NCBI GenBank assembly: GCA_050084515.1
Contig: CM114273.1
Location: 7,626,001-7,690,000, forward strand
Length of the DNA: 64,000 nucleotides
Reading direction: 5' to 3'
Source: Blasia pusilla
Lineage: Eukaryota > Marchantiophyta > Marchantiopsida > Blasiales
In this document: piece by piece, positions 47,201 to 58,553 of the stretch
Position numbering within the stretch: position 1 is the first letter of the stretch
How the letters are laid out: each line of letters starts with the position of its first letter
Translations under genes and position numbers: made by a program
The notes under the pieces: model-generated
What the model was told of the DNA's origin: nothing
Database searches by the model: none
The model's input: the letters and a program-made list of their open reading frames with translations, nothing else

Positions 47201-48816
47201 GTCCTTACTGGCATGGGATCCAAGGACTCTCCACTAGACCTCGCCATCGAAGTCTCCACACTCTGGCTCTCCATAGCCAACATGCCTAAATAGGCTGACG
47301 TGTGCCATCCTGGCACCGACTCCTCATCACTCTCTCCATGCCATCGAGCTCCAGTTGCATCTCGCTGACTCGGGCATGGGTTACGACTCAACCCATCTGC
47401 ATCTTGGTTGAGCGTCCCAGGTCTATGTACCACGTGAAAATCATACTCCTGCAACAACAGAGCCCATCTTGCAAGCTTCCCTGTAAGCTTTTCGGACTCC
47501 ATCAACCACTTCAGTGGTTGATGATCAGTGATGATGGTAAAGGGGTTGCCGGATAAGTAACACCTGAAATGCGCGACAACCCTTACCGCAGCCAAGCACT
47601 CACCCTCATACGATCTGTACTTCGCCTCTGCAGCGTTGTTCGAGCGGCTAGCATAAGCCACCACAAACTCTCTATCCTCATCATCATGCTGGGTGAGCAC
47701 CGCTCCAAGCCCCAACATGCTCCAATCTGTGTGCAACTGCAAAGAACGCCCCCTGGTCGGTCTCCTCAAGATGGGCGCGGACATCAACCTGTCCTTGAGC
47801 AATTGAAATGCTCGCTCTTGCTCATCCTCCCAGTGCCACTTGTGATCCACCTTGGTCAGGAAGGTGAGCGGCTTCGCAATCGAACTGAATCCCTTGACGT
47901 ATCGTTGATAGAAGTTTACCAATCCCATGAATGCGCGAACACGGCTCACATTTGTAGGGCGTGGAATGCGTGAGATAGCCTCTACCTTCGTCTGCTGAAC
48001 ATCAAGGCCCCTTGGGTATATCGTATGACCCAAGTACTTAATCTGGTCGTAAAAGAACTTGCACTTGCTTGGATGAAGCTTCAGCCCATGTAATTGCAAT
48101 CGTCGAAACACCTCCTCTAGATGTCACTCATGCTCCTCAACCGTGGCGCTAAAGACTACGATGTCATCAATATAACACCTAGAAAAATCCAGACGAGCCA
48201 AGATCCTATCCATGACCCTCTGAAACTCATCCGGGGCGTTCTTTAATCCAAATGGTAAGAACCGCCACTGGTACAAACAATCCTTCCCATGAGGATCGAT
48301 GCCCCAAAATGCCGTCTTTTGCATATCCTCCAATTTGATAGGCAGCTGATGGTATCCGGTTCGTAAATCCAATGAACTAAAGACCTTTGCGTAACCAATC
48401 GCATCAAAGATCTCCTCGAGGGTGGGCATGGCATACCTATTGGACTTCATCTGCCGATTGATAGGTCGGTAATCCCCACACATCCGCCTATCGGTCCAGT
48501 TGCCATGCACATCCTTCTTGGCAGGCATGATAATGGCAGATGCATACTCCCCATACAACATCTCCACTAGTCCTGCTCTGACCAAGTCCTGGCTCCTACT
48601 CTGAATCAGAGCCCTCTCCATATCACTGTACCTATAGGGTCGTCGGAAGATTGGTGTATCACTCGACAACTCAATGCGGATCCCCGGTCCCTTCAGCGTA
48701 CCCAAATCCTCCATGCTAAACGCAAAGCAACTCCTATAACTCTTGAGGAACTGATGTATTCGGCGCCGCTCTCCTCCTGTCAACTTAGGGCCCATATCTG
48801 GCTCCCAAGTCTCCAT
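47197..48816 (-). pseudogene. Reverse transcriptase and RNase H
   Basis: A well-preserved single frame with one internal TGA (48124-48126), probably from an arginine CGA codon. RT landmarks: FRRPYRYS, RMCGDYRPIN, FSSLDLRTGYHQ, FLPFGLKNAPDEFQRVMD and the active site CYIDDIVVFS. RNase H landmarks: LQLHTDWSMLGLGAVL (first Asp), YRSYEGECLA (Glu), ITDHQPLKWL (Asp) and VVHRPGTLNQDADGLSR. Together they copy RNA to DNA and remove the RNA strand. It lies in the same frame as the methyltransferase upstream, separated by three stops (48859-48861, 48877-48879, 48922-48924). Confidence 0.93.
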
Positions 48817-48924
48817 CGTGACTATGGTAGGACTCTCCGGCGCGGGTATTGGTGGTTGCTATGGTGCAACCCCGTCTCAAACAACAACACTTGGCCGCTC
48901 TCCTACAGCCAACTGCAAACTCTA

Positions 48925-50160
48925 ATCTCCTCCACGTGCAGTGCCCGAAACCACGCTCAATGCTGTGGCTATCATCTCCTTGCGTACCTGCAAAACATCC
49001 CAAGAAGTCCAAGGGTGTCTCTCCTGATCTCCCCTGGTGCGTAGATCTCCTCTAGTCTCGCCCCCAGCCACTGCCTCCACCGTCTCGGTAGGCATGAGGC
49101 TCACCAACGCAACCGTTGTGGTCTGTCGCGATCTCATACGACGCTGCTCAGCCACTCCCAAGCTGAGGATCCATATCAAGCAATTCAGGTCCATTTCCTG
49201 ACCCAAGACATGGCGTCGTGATGCCTCTGACATTGACGATACTGCCGTCACTCCTGTGGAAAATCCCATCGCTCGCTCTCTCTCGTCGGCGTTGGGCTCC
49301 ACCAACCGCTGAACCTGGGCATCCCAAACCAAGCTAGGACCGGCCTCCTTGTATGCATAGGAAGCCGGAAAACTCACAAACGTGGGCAAGGCTGCCCGCG
49401 GCCTGCCTACCCTGTTGACCACAGTCAACGGTGGTCGATCATCGTGCCTCACTACCTGTGATCGATGACCTGGATCCAGAATGGAATCCACTAACAAATG
49501 GGAGGGGCGCTCCACTCTCGCATACGCCCTCCGTAACACCGCATGGATCACCAAGTTGGTCCACCATAGACGCGGGCGATGGGCTCTAGAACCTACACTC
49601 GCTGCATCCAAGAACACTGCTGGGTGGATCCAGGCACGCACCTGATGAGCACTCGTCACCACCCGTGACCTGGAGTCTCCTAAGATGGGCACATTCTCTA
49701 GAATGTAGGCTGCAGAACGAGACTGGTGCTCCTGAAACTGCCGTAAGACCCTCAACATCTCCCAAAACAACCTGGACCGAGTGTCAGTAAACCCGCTTCC
49801 TCGTCCAACACTCGATTGGCCCTGACATGGCCAACCAGAAATGACCAAATCAATGGTCCCTACCCGCTCTAAGTCCTGCGCCCCCAACAACGAAATATCC
49901 CTCGGTAGGGAACTCTGGTACCCCTGTACTGCGGACGCAGACAATAAGTCGGGAAAACGTAGGGATAACTGCGCCATATATTGTAGTGAGACTCGCCTTA
50001 CAACATCATCACTCTCCACATACAGGTACTGTTGTACTAGCACTCATGCCTACAAAACAACAGCTAACACGGTGCTAATCCCTCCAAAGAGATCTAACAC
50101 TTGAATACCCTCCTCTGGGGTACACCACACAATGGACGTGGTATCCAAGGGTGTCATTGT
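48925..50160 (-). pseudogene. DNA cytosine-5 methyltransferase domain, DNMT3-like, inside Gypsy pol
   Basis: The conserved motifs of the C5-methyltransferase fold appear in canonical order. Motif I (S-adenosylmethionine binding) is VLDLFGGIST at 50100-50071. Motif IV with the catalytic cysteine is ISGWPCQGQS (Cys codon 49825-49827). Motif VI is ILENVPI (about 49696). Motif VIII is SRAHRPRLWWTNL, and the C-terminal motifs are ERERAMGF and LGQEMDLN. The AHRPRLWW and ERE..MGF features and the short target-recognition region point to the DNMT3/DRM class; because motif I precedes IV, it is not the permuted plant DRM type. Two in-frame stops (50050-50052, 50044-50046) lie between motif I and the rest, which is otherwise open for 373 codons. 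It sits between protease and RT. Expected role: methylating cytosines in DNA, perhaps the element's own copies. This copy is inactive. Confidence 0.93.
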
Positions 50161-50185
50161 AGCATTCCCTGCAACCTCTTGTTCC

Positions 50186-50470
50186 TCAGAGCATGTCACG
50201 CTCCGGTGCAAACACCTCGCTCCACGCGGTCTGCACGTGCTCATCTGCCAATCGTCGAAGCTCCTCAGTCGAGCCCCACAACGGCACCTCTCCTCCACGG
50301 AATGATGTAGCTACCATAACACTCCTCTCCATAGAAATTTCAGGAACGGGAGTATCCTCTGCATGGACATGTCCCTCAATCAAATCACTAGGCCAAGTGA
50401 TGGCACTGCTAAATGCTGCTAAGGTCGCCATCTCTCCTGGCCTTTCTCGATCACTGCACTTGTGAATCAA
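50186..50470 (-). pseudogene. Spacer between protease and methyltransferase
   Basis: Open in a shifted frame, with a coherent acidic sequence (for example GSTEELRRLADEHVQTAWSE) and then a return to the protease/methyltransferase frame near 50210. Two compensating small indels are the simplest reading. No known domain. Confidence 0.6.
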
Positions 50471-50868
50471 ACGGGTAATGAGCTAAGGCGCCCATCACTT
50501 GACTGCCATCCTGTTCTGTAGGACGCTGACTCCTCCCAATAATCCAGGGAAAACCCCATCGGGTATAACACTGCTCCACCAACCAAGACGTCGTAGGACT
50601 CTACATCAATCACTATCGCCTTGGCGCGCACCACGGACTCTTCTGTAGGATGTCCCGGGAGAATCCTCACCATGACCTCTTGTCGGGTGATATACTGTGT
50701 GGTACTCGCTCCACCCAAGGATGTCTGTATCCGGAATGGACAACGCTCCACATCGGCTCTCGTCAAGCCCAATCCTCTGAATGACGCTTTCCCCAACATC
50801 AGGGGTTGCGCTCCTGAATCCAACAAGACGCGCTGTGGACTAAAAGCTCTACCTCCAAGACTCACCAA
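50467..50868 (-). pseudogene. Retrotransposon aspartic protease
   Basis: The active-site triplet is seen in VLLDSGAQPLMLGK (DSGA instead of the commoner DTGA), followed by a central strand with TTQYITRQEVMVRI and the C-terminal SYDVLVGGAVLYPMGFSLDYW. It would cleave the gag-pol polyprotein. The frame is open across the domain and closes just beyond it. Confidence 0.85.
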
Positions 50869-51041
50869 TTGGAAGACCTCTCCTCAGTTATCCAGCAACA
50901 CAACACCAAGAGAAGCCATGGCACGCTCTATCGCGGGTCTAGACGGCATCTCTGCCATCCTAGCAGCCGCAGCCTGCCATGAATCTGACGTGGACGGTCC
51001 GAGCATCCGCTCCAAGGGCTGGTCCATCACCTCCTCTGCAA

Positions 51042-51776
51042 TCACCTCTGAACGTGATGCAGGAACTCCAACTCCGCGCTTACATAGTGAAGCGGCCAAC
51101 CAAAAAGCCTCGGTAGGCTTCCCCCCAACGTCATCAGATCGGAAGCAGAAAATAAAGGAGTGTGGTACACAACGGTGGCCGCCCCCAACAATGTGCTTGA
51201 CACATGCCCCTCCTGAGCATCAACAATAGGAGTCGTCGCACTTGCTTCTCCCATCGCCCTCCGTGCCTGCACACCAACAACATCACCAACTCTCAAGGAC
51301 CTTTGATGAGGACCCATTGATGGGGTCCTCATCGCTTCGGACAACATGAAAGACTGAGGAAGCCTAGTCTGTTTTTTGGCTTCTCCTCGTTGTGGATCCA
51401 ACTCTGCGGCTGCTCCACGCATCACAACTACGGCGGCCTCCATCTGGGCAACCCCGCACATCCAACCAGGATCCTCTAGATCTCTGGCTGCTCCATATGA
51501 TGTCGATGCCACAGATTCGGCATCGAGTAACCTCAATGCCATAGCGGCAATCTGCTCATGTAGCTGTTGTATCTGAGCAGCCATCCCATCCTCACGTCCG
51601 GCGTCTCCCTCGGCGCGTCTAGGTGGTGGTACTCTACCTCCTCCATGGGCAGCTCCACCACCCTGTCGGGCAACTCCAGCTCCTCGTCCCCCAACGGAAC
51701 CACCTGGTGCACGATCTCTAGCCCACCCGGACCGGCTACTCGCTCCAGTGCCCTCTCTGGCCCTCGGTCCGGACAT
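51042..51776 (-). pseudogene. Gag C-terminal / gag-pol linker segment
   Basis: A Gly/Arg-rich start (51776 onward) leads into a helical stretch (MAAQIQQLHEQIAAMALRLLD) and an Ala-rich region. There are no known motifs. It lies between the zinc knuckle and the protease, in a frame shifted from both, indicating indels at each side. It is probably part of the polyprotein rather than a separate gene. Confidence 0.5.
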
Positions 51777-52608
51777 AACTCAAGATGTAAACTGAAACAC
51801 CTGGCGCGTGTATGACCATACCTCTAACAATAGTCACACTGATAACCTCCTGGTGCAGCACCATCTCCTCCTCCATGCTGAGGCACACGTCCATGACCCT
51901 GACGAGTGCAATGGCGATGATGATGGGCTCCACCACATGACCAACAAGAATAGTAGGAGGTTGTTGTTGAGCCGCATATGAAGGTCGAGGTCTCTGTGCC
52001 ACGGGCTCCTGGTATCCTCCCTGAGCTCGTGGTGCCACTGTTGACCTATCCTGGACTCCAAGATAGGTCAACCTGGGACGAACTCGACTAGACGGTGCAA
52101 CTGCTCCAGTGTGAGTGATCCCTCCTAAAACATCAATAGTGGAAGAGGAAGTAGCCTCTCCTGACTCCTCCTTTTCATCTGGGAACGGCTCCGTCCATGA
52201 CACATAGTGTGGGTCGTAGTAGAGTCGCCATGCCTCAATCTCCTGGGCATATATGTGGGAAAACTCATGGTAATCGTCCATGGGTGCCCCCTCTAAATGC
52301 TGGAACATATCGTTCCATGTTGTAAATGGGTTGAACTCTCTAGAGTTCTTGGCCCGCTGGGAGTCGCACCAACTCCTAAACTCTGCTATGAAATCGTGCA
52401 ACTTAATCGTACCTACTGCACCTGAAAACCTACGCGGTCCTCTACCCCGGTCGTCCATCTCGTACGCCCAACTGGTAGGACCACTGGTAGGACCACTCAC
52501 AATGTGTGGCGATGTGCTCAAAAACTCCTCTGCACCCTCCCCCTCGTCTAGCGATGACACAGAAGGAGGTCGAGGTGGTCCCTGAAGTGAAGACCCTCGG
52601 AACCTCAC
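51736..52608 (-). pseudogene. Gag (capsid and zinc knuckle)
   Basis: Capsid-like sequence (KLHDFIAEFRSWCDSQ, FTTWNDMFQHLEGAPMDDY, EIEAWRLYYDPHYV) is followed by a Pro/Gln/Arg-rich region. A CCHC zinc knuckle (CX2CX4HX4C; CDYC then H..C, about 51837-51795) is readable in a neighbouring frame and contains a TAG at 51824-51826. The frame has shifted by one base between capsid and knuckle. Gag packages the element's RNA. The start is uncertain, as sequence in frame continues upstream of 52608 to about 52690. Confidence 0.8.
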
Positions 52609-52689
52609 GCCACTCCGCGTAAAACCTCTAGAGTTACTCTCGGGTTCATCACCTCGCCTATCAAAGTCCTGAACGGACGCTGTGATGAC

Positions 52690-54248
52690 CCTCGTGCCCT
52701 ACTCACCCGATCACTCTTGCCTCGCGAGTAATCCCTCAATCACTCATCCCAAACATGCGGCACTCGATCTACACTCTCCCTCCCCGAGACATGTAACGTG
52801 CGGCAACACGCGGCGTGGTGCGGCAAATCGACCAGGCTATCATCTCATCGATAACCTACCCTCAACTCCGGACATCCCACACAGGTCTATGTCCCCTAAA
52901 ACACATACATAAATGATGCTCTCAGCATCCACACACCCAATATCCCCAAATAAACTACCCAAATCCCAGAATCCCTCACACATGCAAGGTAAAGGACCAG
53001 AATGGGTAACCTGAACACATGTCGATGTCGCTTCTCAGCAACTGCAAATCTCGACCCCAACTCGGTTTTGGAGACAACTCCTCCAATCAGCAAGTCATAC
53101 TCCTCCCGTACTGACGTTGCTCAAAACTCCTCGATAGACGGTGCGGTTCCAGCGGAACGGTGCGGCGTTGCAGGCGGCACGGAACGGCTACGAACGACAC
53201 GGCCCTCGATGATGGGATGCAGCACTCGGCGGCATATCCTCCTTAAAAAAAATAAACCCATACTCAGCTCCACAATGCCGGAGCGGCTCCGCGATCGAGA
53301 CGGTGCGGTACGGCTACGAGCGGCATGGCGCTTCAATCGGCGGCGCGTTGCGGCTACGGGCGTCACGGCACGGTACCCGATCGTCGTTGAGCAGCTACCA
53401 ATCACAACATAGCAGCATGAAATAAAAACTCAAACACTATAACAGGAGGTCATATGCCATCACAGGTTGATGACGGTGGCGGCCAAAACAAAGTACGTGA
53501 TGGCGACGCAAGTCCGAGAATCAACGAACGTTGTGGAAGACCCTCCACTCCGTAACGGCGGCAATGGCAACCAAGGGTGGACAACGGACGGTGGACCATT
53601 GACGGTGATGGTTGACCATTGATGGTGATGGCCAAACGGTGACGGTGATAGTTGACCGTTGACCGATGACTATGACGGCGACGGCCGCCGCCGGTGTGGC
53701 GGCTGGTTTAGGGTTTGCACAATTTAACCCTAAAAATCGCCTAGCAATGGCAGTTTTGCAAGATTGACTATAACTTTTTGCTCACAATTCCAAATTGCAC
53801 ATTGTTTATTGCACAGCGTACACAGCTTCACGATCTACGCCAGCATTAAAAAATATTTGGAATCGAACATTCCAGTAAAAACTGACAGGGACTGTCGTAA
53901 AGCCCAACGCCTCTTTCTTCTACCTAACATTCGGCAGAGCTTCCGCGCTGATTTCTCCCAACAAAAATGTAAAACTTGTGAAAAGACAAATCAGAAAGCT
54001 TCATGGTGCTCCCGAGAGCACCGTCGTGGGTAATCCGCCCACACACTCAAATTCTACCAACATTTGGGCAGCGCTTCCGCACGCCACTCTCCCGTACAGA
54101 AAAACGGTAAAGGAAAACAACAAACTGAATGACTCTTGCTCCCGTGAGCACTCCCATGAGTCATGAAGTAGGGAACACGATCCCTAACCTACAAACACAG
54201 CAAAACTCTAGCAAGCTCCCGCATTGTAGCTCTCTCATTCTCGCTTTG
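52690..54248 (-). other. 5' leader of the methyltransferase element, GC-rich and repetitive
   Basis: A long non-coding leader between 5' LTR and gag. It contains degenerate GC-rich repeats (a CGGCTACG.GCG.CACGG-like unit, 53150-53375) and a TGACCATTGA.GGTGATGG-like minisatellite (about 53580-53680). No tRNA-type primer site was found next to the LTR, consistent with loss of the LTR tail and its neighbourhood. Two similar strings with GCTCCCG(A/T)GAGCAC occur near 54008 and 54140. Confidence 0.6.
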
Positions 54249-54764
54249 TAAAGTAAGATCTAATCTCTCTCTACACAATCTCACACCATAGCTCTCAAAG
54301 GTGTGCACTCTCTCTCATGTCAAACCAAACCCACTCTCCTAATGAGAGGCTTGGGTTACACTCACAAGGCAAGGGACCATAACTCCGCCGCCTCATGCCA
54401 AGAGGTTCAACAAAGAGAGAATGAGCTCTCAAGCTCTCTCTCCTTGGGATATATACCCCTCCCCTCTCCCAAGCTCTCTCCATGGTAACCTATTCTCCCA
54501 AGTCACCTCCTTGGATCTTGACCTGATGTAGGAGGTCAATGGCCACTTACCAAAAATATAAAGTCGATCATATACTTAAAATGGTACTTACCTAAAATAG
54601 TAAGCTCCTCAATATGGCTCCAAATGAGCCAAAACAAAGGGGAAACCTGCTCTCTCAGGTTTCCCGGGGCCTTAGCAGGTCATCCTCGACCTCCTAGGCA
54701 TGTCCTCCACTACTCTTGAAGACGCTCTACTAGATCTCACTGATCTATCCTAAAGGACGTGACA
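54249..54764 (-). repeat. 5' LTR, family A, lacking its last 128 bp
   Basis: Matches the first 516 bp (in element orientation) of the 3' LTR; homology stops at 54249, where the 128-bp tail should begin. The outer end is GACGTGACA at 54764. Confidence 0.85.
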
Positions 54765-56090
54765 GCCTCTCCTTGCTCCCTCATGCCATTTGTGGAATTT
54801 TGTTAGCTCCCAAAGTTTAAAGGAAATTTCCATTACATTCCACACTAAAGATGAGGTCATTTCTATGCATGATATTTGCTCTCATGCATTTACTCCCTTG
54901 AACGCTGATCTTATGCATCACGGAAGTTTGCATTCAACGTGTCACACTCTCCTTACTGATCAACACCCAAACATACTTACATTAGTCACACTTTGGGTAA
55001 ACTATCCTTGTGTCTCCCAAGTCTTGGTCTCAAGTAACCCCTGAAGCTCAAAAGATATACACTCGGTCAGGTACTGACCTAATCTCTTACTCCCCCATAA
55101 AGGCAGGTCACTCAAGATTTGAGAGTGTGAGATGGTTTTTAAGGAAGGGAAAAGTACATAGAAGGGGCTTTAAAATGAGGAATGGGTTTAACAAGGGAAA
55201 GTAAGAAAAGGAAAATATACTAGATATTATTTCTATTTATTTGAAAATAAGGATGAGGAAACTAGAGATGATCATTACATTCAAAAGAGTGGGAAGGGAT
55301 GGTTTTTTCAAAAGAAACTACAAGACCAAATAGTCAACACTTGAATTTTAACATGAACCTACATATGGCTCCTCAATACATATTAGGACAAAATTTTATT
55401 GATAGGTGTTTTTTCGAGAACTCGTCAATAAAATATGAAATTTAGGTAAAAAAGAAAAACCCATGTATAGGAAAGGTGCATTGGAACTAGGAAAATTACT
55501 TAGAAACGTAGGAATCTTCAAATCTAGATAAATGGTATCCAAATAATTGTGCAAATATCCAAAAATTACCTTCAAATACACTTTATGTTTTTCTCATTAA
55601 CAAAATTTCATCCTTGTGAGCATTATCATTTTTTTCATCCTTGCAAGCATCATTATACTCTTTTGGTTTGGTATGTTAGCAATTTATTCTCCAAAAGTGA
55701 TATTTCACTTTTTTGTTTGATTCCACTATTAAGCTATGATATGATCGTATATTTTTGAACCATATTCCTTGCCCATTTTTGTGTTAGATTGGATGTGATT
55801 CATGACCTATGTCATATTTAGATTACGTTTTATAGCGTGTATGTGTTTAATTCTTAAAAAATAAATCCCCATCTCTACAAAATTAAAACGCGTTCCACGC
55901 AGATTTAAACCATTCCAATATTAGCCCAATCACAATTAGATGTATGTTTTTTTTTTCTAATTTACATATGGAGAGAGAGCGACTCTAGTCCATTTGCGAT
56001 TTGGTCATTTGAGCGCATTTATATATAATGCGAGAGGATAACCTCATTATGGGTTATGCATCCTACGTGATATTCACTTTAGACATGCAT
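54765..56090. other. AT-rich spacer, nothing recognised
   Basis: Low-GC DNA with short frames only. Confidence 0.45.
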
Positions 56091-56099
56091 GATAGAACA

Positions 56100-56420
56100 A
56101 AGAAGATTGCTACAAGAAGCGATGGTGATGGAAGGGAAGAAGACCCAACTTAACAAAGGATATCGCTTTGTCAATATGGGGCTCTGGGCAAGAGTTTTGA
56201 CACTTTCCTTATCGAATGTCCCTAATACTTTCCTTACCGCATCGCCTTAGCTATTGCACTCTAATATTATAGAAAATTGGTCTTTATGGCTTTGCAGTGT
56301 GCCTAAAACAAGTGGTTTCTACGGTCCAAGAGATATCGTAATTAGAGGCAATGATATTTGAAGTTATGTTTTCATAGTTTTCGTGGATATCGTTGTTGGT
56401 GAAGTTAGATTTTAGGGGTA
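56100..56420 (+). pseudogene. 3' fragment of the non-LTR-type RT element
   Basis: Diverged copy of 25640-26010: shared blocks include 'gattgctacaa.agcg', 'gtttga(c)', 'cttatcga(t/c)tgt', 'ggctttgcagtgtgcc' and 'gatatcgt'. Frames are destroyed. This confirms that the RT element is a dispersed family. Confidence 0.6.
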
Positions 56421-56529
56421 TCCCTATTTTTCTTCCTCCCCCCTCCTTACAGGTTCCACATATTCTCCATTATCTTTTATTCATGTTATTTATTTCCTTG
56501 TGCTTATAATGAAAAAAATCATATTTAAT

Positions 56530-56740
56530 CTTTAAAAAAATAAATCCGTAATCCCTGACCGGTTCTTCTCGCATGATCTGTCCATCCTGGCGTCGGCAGA
56601 TGAGCCCGGCATCCAGGTGTCGGATAGTGAGCCGCTGGTACAGTGGCTGGAGGGCCCCAGCGCGCCGCGTGGGGGGCCTGAACCGTGACGCGGATCGGGA
56701 TAGCCCTCTGTCGGAAACTTGAGTATACGGCCAAAAGAGG
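56530..56740. other. Short GC-rich insert of unknown origin
   Basis: About 200 bp of clearly higher GC in AT-rich surroundings. On the plus strand it can be read as a coherent peptide containing SADEPGIQVSDSEPLVQWLE before a TGA. Possibly an exon-like or transposon fragment; no homology recognised. Confidence 0.35.
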
Positions 56741-56949
56741 AAGCATCTTCTTTTTCATTCGAAAGAGCCTTGCGATTTTCTTTCCCGCTTCCTTCTCCGA
56801 TGGAAAAGGAATGGGCAAAAGCTCCAGCCCTATCTTTTACGCGATCCCTTTGGAATAGATCCATGGTATCTACATTTATATATAAGGTAATTAAAATAAG
56901 GAATGTTCAGGCATTCGAACATTCTTTATTCCTTTAGATATGGTTCATT

Positions 56950-58550
56950 TGTCTCATGCAGTTTTTTTTAGTTGTTATTATTATTACTATTAAAGACGTC
57001 CTTTACTGAACCATTCATCATCGGACTCTTTGTCCCTAACTTTCTAGGACGAGTGTGTGGCTTTTGCGACGGGCTGAGAAGAAAATAATTAACACATATG
57101 AGCATAAGATAGTCTAAATGGTTAGGAATAAAAATGACAATCACTTGTAAGGTTATCGTAACCAAATTTGAAGATGTTTTTTTTTCCTTGAAATTTCATA
57201 GGGGTGAAATGATTCAATATTTTTCTTAATTATTAAAACTTATATACTAAACATGTCTTGGGTAAGCTCATATTGACTTAAGATCGTTGTCTTATTTTTG
57301 AGGCATTTTTATAGATAAAAATATAAGAAAAGTTCAAGTCAGGGTTCGCACAGTTTATTTTAGCCCGTCCATTTTTTACGGGATGTATACATGCCTATAC
57401 GGTTTTAAAATTTTTCATCCAGTCCCGTTCCTACAAGGCTTGGTAGTCTCCGGTTTTCTTCCGGTTGACATAAACTTTGTCGAGGCGATAATAGGATTCC
57501 GCGTTAGTTTTCTACGTGTTCACTCACAAAATTAGCCTTAAAGCTCTACTAAAATCCTCACTCACCTCAACTAAGTCCTCACTGACCTCTATTAACTCCC
57601 ATTACAACCCCTACTAATCTTTATTATTTCTGAGTACTTCTGTTCTCAGTCGTCAAGATTATTGGCAGATATAATTGGGGCGGGATGTTTTCTGAGTCTC
57701 TAACTTTCCTGAACGGTGACCCTTCCGTGAATATAAGTTTGAAAGCGATAAAACACCTTCGGGAACCGACACCTTTTACAAAGAATGTCGGTTCTGTCCG
57801 AGCCTTGGTTCAAGTATTGATCACACTATTCATGTTTCACAATAAGGCAATCAAATAATGATTTTATTCTCCTCAGTAAAATGAGGAAACGCAAATATCA
57901 AGCATATCTCTTATGGAATCTTTCCGTTCCTTACGAAAAGGGGAGATAACTCTAATTCAAAATTTTCTAAAAGAGTGAAGGAAGTAGAATTATTGACCAT
58001 ATGATTCATTTCTCCTATGAAATGTCACAACAATTCAAATAACTATATCTGTTCATTTAGTAAAGTGAGGAAACATAGATGGTATTAGTAATTGTTCTCA
58101 TAAAATCTCTCACTTGATCAAATCGTTATTTTTTTCACATCTATACTATTATTTATGCGGACCTCAAATTTTGGAGTCTCGTGTTTTTTCTACATATAAT
58201 CCCAGGAGTGTGTTCACTCTTGCTTACTCAAAGGTGATATGTTTGCCACTAAGGAGCACAATTTTTTTAAATAAGTAATTCAAACTCTCCCTCTCCTCAA
58301 GTTTCATGGCATAAGGCAACCAAAACAAAATGTAAACATGACCCATATCTATCATGGAATCTCATAATAACTCTATATTACTGATATTTATTGTGTAAAA
58401 TAGGCAAAGGCAAAAGAATAATAAGTATCTCCCATGGATCATCACTTATATTTTAAAGGGTTTTAATTTATCTATCATTAATTAATCAACTAGGAAATTT
58501 GTGATCAATCAAAACTTCAACGTCTTAGAAATGTTCCTAATAAGTAGAGG
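56950..58550. other. AT-rich spacer with one hairpin
   Basis: No gene was recognised. A perfect 9-bp stem (GAACCGACA at 57763-57771, its inverse at 57786-57794) with a 14-base loop overlaps a 46-bp segment resembling 26940-26986. Confidence 0.45.
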
Positions 58551-58553
58551 TCT

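Larger units (their letters stand above)
44791..54764 (-). mobile_element. Ty3/Gypsy element carrying a cytosine methyltransferase and a PHD finger
   Basis: A roughly 10-kb element on the minus strand. Reading 5' to 3': LTR (54764-54249), leader (54248-52700), gag (52608-51736), a Gln/Ala-rich segment (51776-51042), protease (50868-50467), DNA cytosine-5 methyltransferase (about 50160-48925), reverse transcriptase and RNase H (48816-47197), integrase (47200-46126), PHD finger (to 45748), LTR (45431-44791). Protease, methyltransferase, RT and RNase H share one reading frame apart from a compensated shift before the methyltransferase, so the enzyme is built into pol rather than inserted later. 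Several stops and frameshifts disable this copy. The 5' LTR lacks its last 128 bp and no target duplication was found, so an end has been rearranged. Confidence 0.9.

Noticed and set aside
53121-53405. Minus-strand Arg-rich open frame of 94 codons
   Set aside because: Produced by degenerate GC-rich repeats in the retroelement leader; no conserved motif.
56719-56937. Possible organelle-derived DNA
   Set aside because: The stretch is AT-rich and vaguely organelle-like in composition, but I could not recognise any organellar gene.
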